Assembly (NCBI GenBank): GCA_016550485.1
Contig: JABXGV010000258.1
Location: forward strand, 1-6,108
Direction of reading: 5' to 3'
Length of the DNA: 6,108 nt
Origin: an archaeon
GTDB taxonomy: Archaea; Asgardarchaeota; Hermodarchaeia; Hermodarchaeales; Hermodarchaeaceae
A model generated the notes under the pieces. The model ran no database searches, was not told the origin of the DNA, and saw only the letters and a list, made by a program, of their open reading frames with translations. Position 1 is the stretch's first letter, and each line of letters opens with the position of its first letter. Below are positions 1 to 4,849 of the stretch, piece after piece. The translations under genes were made by a program, and so were the position numbers.

Positions 1-784
1 ATCCTGCATAATTTTCAGCCCAAACGTAGAGGGTTAACTCTTCATCATCCGGATAAGGTATGCCCCACTTTAAGTTCCTGGAAATGCACCAGTCCTTTAG
101 CCCTTGACGAATCCACCCTAAGGCGTAATTTCGAGCAATGGTTGTCCCATGAAGTTGCTCATTGAATTCTAGGAGGAAGTCATTAAACATCGACAGCTTG
201 AGGAAGTGGTGTCTTGCTTCTCGCATCTCTGCAGCAGAATTACAGGTGACACATCGTGGGTCTTCCAATTGGTCAGCGTCGAGATAGCGTTGGCAGCCTT
301 GGTCACATTCATCTCCGCGCGCTAATTCGCCGCAAAATGGACAGATTCCACGAAGAAATCGGTCTGCTAAAAAGGTCTTACAGGTTGGACAGTAAGGTAG
401 CTTAACTTTTCTTGCTTCAATGTATCCTTTGCTCTCTAGCGTTCGAATAATTTGTTGGGCGTGCTTGTAATGATATTGCTCTTCCGTTGACCCGTAAAAA
501 TCCACATCAATCCTTAATTTCTCAAAGACTCTAAGATAGTGTTTATGGTACTTGTCAATAAGTTCGCGGGGAGAAACCCCTGTCTGACGAGCAGACATCT
601 CAATGGGGGCGCCATGGGTATCAGAACCACACACGAAAACGACATCATGCCCAAACCGCTTCAGGTATCTAGTATATGCATCGCCAGGAATGTATGTTCG
701 TAGATGCCCAGTATGGGCTGGACCATTTGCATAGGGTAGCCCCATTGTAACTACGATTTTGTCTTCCTTTACAAAGTCGAACAG
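1..784 (-). CDS. metG: Methionyl-tRNA synthetase, N-terminal part (3' end outside window)
   Basis: This class I aminoacyl-tRNA synthetase charges tRNA-Met with methionine in the cytoplasm. The frame is open from the window edge and gives about 261 residues, numbered here from the CTG at 784. The first Rossmann strand KIVVT (9-13) leads into LPYANG (16-21), then the HIGH motif as HTGH (24-27) and GSDTHGAP (53-60). The connective insert carries four cysteine pairs (C132/C135, C148/C151, C160/C164, C178/C181), the two-zinc arrangement; the third is C-x3-C rather than the usual C-x2-C. DWCISR lies at 231-236. The KMSKS loop and anticodon-binding domain are beyond position 1. The usual W-x-D-A-P-I-G-Y segment reads WAENYAG (255-261). 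There is no in-frame ATG, GTG or TTG before the ATG at 745, and starting there would delete the first beta strand. I therefore prefer CTG 784 (or ATT 787), just after a GGAGG. The family is certain; the start is not. Confidence 0.93.
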   Translation of the reverse strand, partial: MFDFVKEDKIVVTMGLPYANGPAHTGHLRTYIPGDAYTRYLKRFGHDVVFVCGSDTHGAPIEMSARQTGVSPRELIDKYHKHYLRVFEKLRIDVDFYGSTEEQYHYKHAQQIIRTLESKGYIEARKVKLPYCPTCKTFLADRFLRGICPFCGELARGDECDQGCQRYLDADQLEDPRCVTCNSAAEMREARHHFLKLSMFNDFLLEFNEQLHGTTIARNYALGWIRQGLKDWCISRNLKWGIPYPDDEELTLYVWAENYAG

Positions 785-788
785 AATC

Positions 789-793
789 CCTCC
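789..793 (-). promoter_or_regulatory. Shine-Dalgarno site of the methionyl-tRNA synthetase gene
   Basis: Read on the minus strand, this is GGAGG, followed by G, then ATT (787-785) and CTG (784-782) in the synthetase frame. It is the only good ribosome-binding site near the protein's N-terminus, and it lies about 44 nt upstream of the first in-frame ATG (745). It is the main argument for a non-canonical start. The 4-nt spacing to CTG is short but workable. Confidence 0.5.
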
Positions 794-861
794 TAGGGAT
801 TTGCTTAAAATTTATTAAATAGAGTATACTTCGGAACAATGCGCGCTATGTGTTTTTGAAC

Positions 862-870
862 TTTATTATA
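862..870 (+). promoter_or_regulatory. Possible TATA box for the RAM-domain gene
   Basis: TTTATTATA preceded by GAAC resembles an archaeal BRE/TATA pair. Initiation about 25 nt downstream would fall near 890-895 and give a leader of about 50 nt. A second, weaker candidate, CTTTTAAGG (889-897), would start transcription near 919. Only the motif supports this. Confidence 0.4.
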
Positions 871-941
871 TCCTACTTCTCAACAGAACTTTTAAGGTAG
901 CAGTAACAAGATGAAGAATAATCCTCTAAGGGGCTGTCCTC

Positions 942-1190
942 ATGACCCTCACTGCGATAATTCTCATTGACGTTGACCCACCGTTAACGGACGCTGTATA
1001 CAATCAACTAAAGGGTCATCCAGATGTAAAAGAGGTTTCCAGCGTTTATGGAATTCATGATATCTTCCTGCTCATCACAGTCCCTGACGAGGAAAGCCTC
1101 AATGAATTTGTCTTTTCTGTTCTCCGGCCAACTGAGGGCATCAAGGAAACGTTAACTCTGATGGTTACACGTACCCTCAGGAAAAATTGA
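942..1190 (+). CDS. Stand-alone Lrp/AsnC ligand-binding (RAM) domain protein
   Basis: The 82-residue protein matches the C-terminal ligand-binding domain of Lrp/AsnC regulators and nothing else; there is no helix-turn-helix upstream in any frame. The alternating pattern fits the beta-alpha-beta-beta-alpha-beta fold: strand TAIILIDV (4-11), helix around 14-24, strand VKEVSSVYG (29-37), the conserved G37-x2-D40, strand IFLLITV (41-47), helix 50-61, and a final strand in TLTLMVTRTL (70-79). Such proteins form dimers or higher oligomers that bind amino acids or other small effectors at the subunit interface; some modulate full-length Lrp partners. The gene starts at ATG 942 after a weak AAGGGG, diverges from metG, and is followed 74 bp later by the exporter operon on the same strand. 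Its ligand cannot be read from the sequence. The domain call is firm; a transcriptional role is inference. Confidence 0.88.
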   Translation: MTLTAIILIDVDPPLTDAVYNQLKGHPDVKEVSSVYGIHDIFLLITVPDEESLNEFVFSVLRPTEGIKETLTLMVTRTLRKN

Positions 1191-1198
1191 TGCGATGA

Positions 1199-1210
1199 TA
1201 TTTTCTCTTT
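1199..1210 (+). terminator. T-rich putative terminator after the RAM-domain gene
   Basis: TATTTTCTCTTT begins 8 nt after the stop codon of the RAM-domain gene. Archaeal termination commonly uses oligo-T tracts without a stem-loop. The tract is short and interrupted by C, so readthrough into the exporter operon is possible. Confidence 0.35.
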
Positions 1211-1264
1211 AACCCCACCACAAATTACATAAAACACTGTAAATGTGCCTATCTCACCAGTTAG

Positions 1265-2287
1265 ATGAGTGGTACTCTATTGAATTTGGGCATCAAAGTA
1301 CACAAACTAACAAAGACCTACAAATCTACTAAACGAAAATATGGAGTAATCCGCGTTTCACGGCGTGAAACGAAGGCACTCAAGGGAATCGACTTCACCG
1401 TAAAGCGCGGCGAAATCGTAGGTCTGTTAGGACCAAACGGTGCGGGTAAAACCACAACAATCAAAATACTATCAACACTGGTTTTACCTGATAGTGGCGA
1501 AGCAATAGTAAACGGATATAATGTAGTCAGCCAGCCCACCGAGGCCCGCGCAACTATAGGAGTAATCACTGGCGGGGAGAGGAGCATTTATCATAAACTC
1601 AGTGGACGCGAAAACCTCATCTTCTTTGGACGCCTGTACAGGCTCACTCGAAACGAGGCCAAAGAGCGCGCCGATGAACTCCTTGGCATAATGGGTCTCC
1701 AAGAAAAAGCGGACATAAAAGTCGAAGACTACTCCTCTGGCATGAGAATGAAGATTGTGTTTGCCCGTAGTCTCATACACGATCCCCCCACTCTCCTCTA
1801 TGATGAACCAACTCTCGGCCTTGATCCTGGCTTCGCAAGGGAAATCCGTCAACTAATACGTGACAAGTTACATGAAAAGTGCATACTACTAACTACGCAT
1901 TATATGAACGAGGCGGACTTCCTTTGTGATCGGATTGAATTGCTACACGAGGGCCAAATTGTTGCCTCAGGTACACCTACTGAACTCAAGCGGCAAACTC
2001 GTGCTTTTGATGTTTTGACCCTACAAATCAAAGGTGTTGTCCACGCTGAACCTTTCAAAGGGATTCCTGGTGTATCAGAGGTCACTGTCACTTCTGATGC
2101 GTCTGATGCCTCAGCTGTACGGGTTCATGTTCAAAATGGTGCAGCTGCTCTCCGTCGTTTATTAGACACCGTTGAGTCGCAAGGTGGGAAAGTGCTTAGG
2201 TTTGCCTTTGATGAGCCGACACTTGATGATGTCTTCATTCAGAAAACTGGGAGGCGAATAGCTAATGGTGACTCTACAGAGCACTAA
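1265..2287 (+). CDS. ABC-2 type exporter ATP-binding protein (DrrA/CcmA-like)
   Basis: This cytoplasmic ATPase powers an ABC-2 exporter. The 340 residues hold one nucleotide-binding domain: Walker A GPNGAGKT (56-63), signature YSSGM (156-160) in place of LSGGQ, Walker B TLLYDEP (176-182) with the catalytic glutamate E181, D-loop GLD (185-187) and H-loop H212. A C-terminal extension (about 245-330) ends in EPTLDDVF (317-324), the hallmark of the DrrA-like group. The Q-loop region reads ITGGERS (101-107) with no glutamine. A basic insert (20-38) precedes the first core strand. The start is the only early in-frame ATG; no Shine-Dalgarno is visible, so translation may be leaderless or from a short leader. 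The 3' end overlaps the first permease gene by 23 bp, so the genes are surely co-expressed. The substrate (drug, lipid or polysaccharide) cannot be told. Confidence 0.95.
   Translation: MSGTLLNLGIKVHKLTKTYKSTKRKYGVIRVSRRETKALKGIDFTVKRGEIVGLLGPNGAGKTTTIKILSTLVLPDSGEAIVNGYNVVSQPTEARATIGVITGGERSIYHKLSGRENLIFFGRLYRLTRNEAKERADELLGIMGLQEKADIKVEDYSSGMRMKIVFARSLIHDPPTLLYDEPTLGLDPGFAREIRQLIRDKLHEKCILLTTHYMNEADFLCDRIELLHEGQIVASGTPTELKRQTRAFDVLTLQIKGVVHAEPFKGIPGVSEVTVTSDASDASAVRVHVQNGAAALRRLLDTVESQGGKVLRFAFDEPTLDDVFIQKTGRRIANGDSTEH
2249..2254 (+). promoter_or_regulatory. Shine-Dalgarno site of the first permease, inside the ATPase gene
   Basis: GGGAGG sits 10 nt before ATG 2265, within the last codons of the ATPase gene. 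It supports the overlapping start rather than a later one, and suggests translational coupling of ATPase and permease. GTG at 2268 is a possible alternative start one codon later. Confidence 0.55.
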
Positions 2288-3167
2288 CATCCCGCTTAGT
2301 GTTGCAGACGGAGAAGCAGCCCTCCTCAAGGTAGCTCCAGCTCGCGTCATAGATTTCTCCGCTGCACTCACTATTGCGAGAAACAGTTTGCGCGTCAGTC
2401 TACGGTATCCTGCGAACTTCATTATCTGGGGAGTTATGCCGATTCTCTGGTTACTCCCCTTTGTTTTCACGGGAATAGCCTTCAGCGGCGGGATAACAAG
2501 TGCCCAATTTGGAGGGCAAACCGGGTACGCTAATTTTATTCCCTACCTTGCGCTGGGGTGGGTTGTTTTCAGTTATGTTGACAGCGCCATCTGGGGAGTA
2601 GGCAATACGTTAAGATGGTATCAATTCGCTGGTGTTCTTGAACCGATGTTTCTTATCCCTGCTCCACGCCTTTCGATTCTCCTTGGCGCTGCAATGGCAG
2701 AACTAGTAACTACTTCGATGAGCACAATAATTCTCTTTGGGCTCAGCGTTTTGATATTCAACCTTCAGTTTGCCCTAACTGCGGTGCTACCCATCCTACT
2801 GCTTTTGTTTCTGATGATCGTCGCCTTCACAGGTTTTGCGTTCGCCTTTTCAGGACTAATTCTGGTCTTCAAGGACCCATCAGTGCTAACCCAGTTCGTA
2901 CACGTTGTGATCTATACCCTAACACCTGTAAACTATTCCGTGAGTGTGCTTCCATCATGGGTGCAACCGTTGAGCCTCATTCTTCCATCAACCTTTGCGA
3001 TAATTGGGATTCGTGAAGCAGCACTAGCAGCCGCCGGCATTGCGCTCCTCTGGGGAGATGTGATGATTCTCCTACTCCTTGTTGTTATCTTCTGGATTAC
3101 CGGGATATTGGTCTTTAGGCTAGCAGAATGGCACACACGCAAAAAAGGAAAAATGGGGGCGTTCTAA
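2265..3167 (+). CDS. ABC-2 type exporter permease, subunit 1
   Basis: This integral membrane subunit forms part of the translocation path. The 300-residue protein has a cytoplasmic N-terminus of about 50 residues ending in a helix (31-47), then hydrophobic segments near 52-73, 91-110, 137-163, 172-201, 210-258 (a compound stretch) and 264-286, and a basic tail RKKGK (292-296). This fits the six-helix ABC-2 fold. GVLEPMFLIPAPR (123-135) matches the conserved cytoplasmic coupling segment, and the TPVNYSVSVLP (220-230) to PSTFAI (241-246) stretch matches the usual S/TP-x3-x-P region before the last helix. The gene overlaps the ATPase gene by 23 bp and abuts the second permease. Subunits 1 and 2 share the layout but differ clearly in sequence, so the exporter is probably an A2BC heteromer rather than using a homodimeric permease. 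The substrate is unknown. Confidence 0.9.
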   Translation: MVTLQSTNIPLSVADGEAALLKVAPARVIDFSAALTIARNSLRVSLRYPANFIIWGVMPILWLLPFVFTGIAFSGGITSAQFGGQTGYANFIPYLALGWVVFSYVDSAIWGVGNTLRWYQFAGVLEPMFLIPAPRLSILLGAAMAELVTTSMSTIILFGLSVLIFNLQFALTAVLPILLLLFLMIVAFTGFAFAFSGLILVFKDPSVLTQFVHVVIYTLTPVNYSVSVLPSWVQPLSLILPSTFAIIGIREAALAAAGIALLWGDVMILLLLVVIFWITGILVFRLAEWHTRKKGKMGAF

Positions 3168-4040
3168 GTGAGTGTATCCTTTGAAAATCAATCATCCCTA
3201 TTAAGCCGGAGTGGGTGGCGATACGAACTCTCCGCAGCTTGGCGTCTAGCGATAAAACAATGGAAAGTCGAATTAAGTTACCCCCTGAGCCTGCTTTATT
3301 TCATTGTGAGTCCATTTCTGTGGCTTATACCTCTATTGCTTTTCGGCTATGCGCTCACTGGCAGCACGACCTCCAGTGCACTTGGTCAACTAACCTACAC
3401 ATCTGACTGGTTCACCTACAGTGCGCTGGGCTTCTGCTTTGTATCAATCATAGACTCCTCCCTGTGGGGAACGGGCATGGCCTTTAGGCGAGAACAATGG
3501 GTCGGAACCCTAGAGAGTTTATACGCAACCCCTGTAGGGCGTGTCACCATCTTATTCGGTTCTAGCATTCACAACATACAACACGGGGGCCTTGGCGTAT
3601 TGCTCCAATTGGGCGCGGCAAGTCTGTTATTCGGGCTCCAACTAAACTTAGTTGGCCTCCTTCCAGCCCTTCTAGCTGTTGGCTTGATGCTTCTTGGGCT
3701 ACAGGGCGTGGTTCTTTTCTTCGCCTGTGTCGTCCTTGTCGCCCGCCGCGCCTGGATGGCAGTTGAAGCCTTGGTCAGTACAATTAAACTCCTCACACCT
3801 ATGAGCTATCCGCTGGTAGTTCTTCCTTATTCCCTGCAAGTTATTGCCCAAGGCGTTCCCACATACCATGGTTTGGAGAGTTTTCGCCAGTTCCTCCTCC
3901 TCGGCCCATTTTCGCCGAGCGCTTGGATCTCCATCGGGCTTCTATTGATACTAGATGTTATTGTCCTTCTCTTTGGCTGGGTTCTGTTCCGTGTCAGCGA
4001 CACTTACGTTCGGAATCGGGCAAGTCTAGCGAAATTCTAG
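3168..4040 (+). CDS. ABC-2 type exporter permease, subunit 2
   Basis: This 290-residue membrane protein should partner subunit 1. Hydrophobic segments lie near 41-63, 82-103, 125-155, 160-190, 203-226 and 252-274. GTLESLYATPVGR (113-125) is a close match to the ABC-2 coupling segment, better preserved than in subunit 1, and TPMSYPLVVLP (210-220) is the conserved stretch before the periplasm-side loop. Both subunits also share an aromatic-rich second helix with a S/D-SxxWG turn (SAIWGVG in subunit 1, SSLWGTG here), consistent with an old duplication. The start is GTG 3168, immediately after the TAA of subunit 1, with no intergenic base; a purine-rich GGAAAAATGGGGG upstream may help initiation, and coupled re-initiation is likely. 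The operon ends here: the next gene is 271 bp away by its preferred start. Confidence 0.9.
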   Translation: MSVSFENQSSLLSRSGWRYELSAAWRLAIKQWKVELSYPLSLLYFIVSPFLWLIPLLLFGYALTGSTTSSALGQLTYTSDWFTYSALGFCFVSIIDSSLWGTGMAFRREQWVGTLESLYATPVGRVTILFGSSIHNIQHGGLGVLLQLGAASLLFGLQLNLVGLLPALLAVGLMLLGLQGVVLFFACVVLVARRAWMAVEALVSTIKLLTPMSYPLVVLPYSLQVIAQGVPTYHGLESFRQFLLLGPFSPSAWISIGLLLILDVIVLLFGWVLFRVSDTYVRNRASLAKF

Positions 4041-4107
4041 AGAAACAATTCGTAACAAGAAAATGTCTGAAAGCTGCGATTCCCTAGCTTTGCCCCCATT
4101 CTTGGAC

Positions 4108-4115
4108 TTTAAATA
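4108..4115 (+). promoter_or_regulatory. TATA box for the GTPase-DUF885 operon
   Basis: TTTAAATA is an essentially ideal archaeal TATA box and the best in the window. Initiation about 25 nt from its centre would fall near 4136-4140, at the CTGAAGG run, leaving a leader of about 175 nt before ATG 4312. It lies 67 bp past the end of the exporter operon, which supports a separate transcription unit. Confidence 0.55.
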
Positions 4116-4136
4116 GTATCCTTTTACACTGCTGCT

Positions 4137-4235
4137 GAAGGAAGCGAAAGTTGAGTGACCGGTTGTTGTGTCCGCATCGTTCCTCGCCCTCCCTCGCTCC
4201 CCTCCTTCCCTTACTATTCTCCCTTCGCTTCCTTC
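4137..4235 (+). repeat. Inverted repeat in the GTPase leader (12-bp arms, 75-nt loop)
   Basis: The left arm GAAGGAAGCGAA (4137-4148) is the exact reverse complement of the right arm TTCGCTTCCTTC (4224-4235). The left arm falls where transcription from the TATTA-type box at 4108-4115 would be expected to begin, so the RNA could close its own 5' end into a long-range stem. The right arm sits inside a pyrimidine-rich tract, which raises the odds of a chance match to a purine-rich arm; the function is unproven. Confidence 0.5.
4180..4235 (+). other. Long pyrimidine-rich tract in the GTPase leader
   Basis: Only five of these 56 bases are purines (4186, 4196, 4213, 4216, 4227), and pyrimidine bias continues to about 4250. 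The tract is C-rich rather than T-rich, so it is not a simple archaeal terminator. It could be an unstructured protein-binding leader or a loading site for a factor. No open frame across it looks protein-like. Confidence 0.6.
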
Positions 4236-4299
4236 CACACTCTTCTCACTACCTTGAATGGTAAAATCGGCTAGCGTAAGGCTCTTAGCTTGTATTTGT

Positions 4300-4305
4300 A
4301 AAGGA
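4300..4305 (+). promoter_or_regulatory. Shine-Dalgarno site deciding the GTPase start
   Basis: AAAGGA lies 6 nt before ATG 4312. The alternative in-frame ATG at 4258 has only ACCTTGA upstream and would add 18 residues of unconserved sequence before the GTPase fold. I therefore prefer 4312. Confidence 0.5.
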
Positions 4306-4311
4306 TTAGGT

Positions 4312-4845
4312 ATGATCGAAGAGGCACGTTATGTTGCGAAAGCTGTTATTGTTGGGGACTATAGTGTCGGTAAAACAAGTCTGGTTCGTCGTTTTGTCGA
4401 AGGTACGTTTGAACATGATTACAAACCATCAATCGGTGTCAATATAACAATGAAGGTTGTAGATGCAGGGGGAATGAAGCTCAAATTTAATTTATTCGAT
4501 GCAGGCGGTCAAGAGCGCTTCGAACCGATTCGAAAAAAGTACTATCGAGGAACTCAGGCAGTCATTTATGTCTTCGATATTACACGCGCTGAATCCGCTG
4601 TGTCAATTGAGAAAAGATGGATGGTCGAAGTGGAAGCTGTAATTGGGCGAGATTATGCGAGAATTGTGCTCGCAAACAAAGCCGATCTTCCTCAGCGGGA
4701 GGTCTCCGAGTATGCGGGTCGTCAGGTAGCAGAGCGGATAAATGCAGCATACTATGAGACATCAGCTCTTGACGGTCGTAACGTTAACGAAGCCTTCACA
4801 GAGCTTGCCGCAATCATACTGAGGAAGCATTTCTCTGAGGGGTGA
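4312..4845 (+). CDS. Rab/Ras-like small GTPase
   Basis: From ATG 4312 the protein has 177 residues, the normal size for a Ras-superfamily G domain, with all five nucleotide-binding motifs: G1 GDYSVGKTS (15-23), G2/switch I YKPSIGVN (37-44), G3 FDAGGQE (62-68), G4 NKAD (122-125) and G5 ETSAL (149-153). Switch I in the PxIGVxx form and YYRGTQAVIYVFDIT (77-91) point to the Rab/Ras branch. Two departures stand out: the Mg-coordinating switch-I threonine is serine (S40), and the G3 box has GG, as in Arf, where Rab has AG; catalytic Q67 is kept. There is no C-terminal cysteine motif for prenylation (it ends KHFSEG), so it is probably soluble or recruited by a partner. A longer form from 4258 would add a short segment with two cysteines (CIC). 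It behaves as a molecular switch; the effector is unknown, and the DUF885 protein encoded 4 bp downstream is a candidate partner. Confidence 0.93.
   Translation: MIEEARYVAKAVIVGDYSVGKTSLVRRFVEGTFEHDYKPSIGVNITMKVVDAGGMKLKFNLFDAGGQERFEPIRKKYYRGTQAVIYVFDITRAESAVSIEKRWMVEVEAVIGRDYARIVLANKADLPQREVSEYAGRQVAERINAAYYETSALDGRNVNEAFTELAAIILRKHFSEG
4837..4844 (+). promoter_or_regulatory. Shine-Dalgarno site of the DUF885 gene, overlapping the GTPase stop
   Basis: GAGGGGTG, continuing into GGTGAT, complements the 16S rRNA tail and spans the GTPase stop codon (TGA 4843-4845). ATG 4850 follows within a few bases. This supports the start and suggests coupled translation of the two genes. Confidence 0.6.
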
Positions 4846-4849
4846 TTTC

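Larger units (their letters stand above)
785..941. promoter_or_regulatory. Divergent intergenic promoter region between metG and the RAM-domain gene
   Basis: These 157 bp separate two genes transcribed away from each other. The minus-strand side is A/T-rich around 803-830, including TTTAATAAA-like sequence and the palindrome AGTATACT (823-830), either of which could be the synthetase TATA element. The plus-strand side carries GAACTTT twice (858-864 and 886-892, 28 bp apart), each running into a TATA-like sequence. No tRNA, repeat array or conserved RNA is apparent. Confidence 0.5.

Noticed and set aside
911..970. A 19-codon frame with several Cys and His residues overlapping the start of the RAM-domain gene
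   Set aside because: It overlaps the well-supported RAM start in another frame, has no convincing ribosome-binding site, and is short enough to be chance.
1484..1852. A 122-codon minus-strand frame inside the ATPase gene
   Set aside because: It is antisense to the Walker A to Walker B coding region and has no family resemblance.
4026..4238. A minus-strand frame across the GTPase leader
   Set aside because: It is low-complexity Arg/Gly/Glu sequence produced by the pyrimidine tract, with no recognisable fold or start signal.
4258..4311. Upstream ATG giving an 18-residue longer GTPase
   Set aside because: No Shine-Dalgarno precedes it and the added residues lie before the conserved G domain; ATG 4312 has AAAGGA at good spacing. 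It remains possible as a minor form.
4041..4311. Possible tRNA or C/D-box RNA in the gap before the GTPase
   Set aside because: No cloverleaf arms or T-loop GTTCRA, and no C box (RTGATGA) paired with a D box, could be found.
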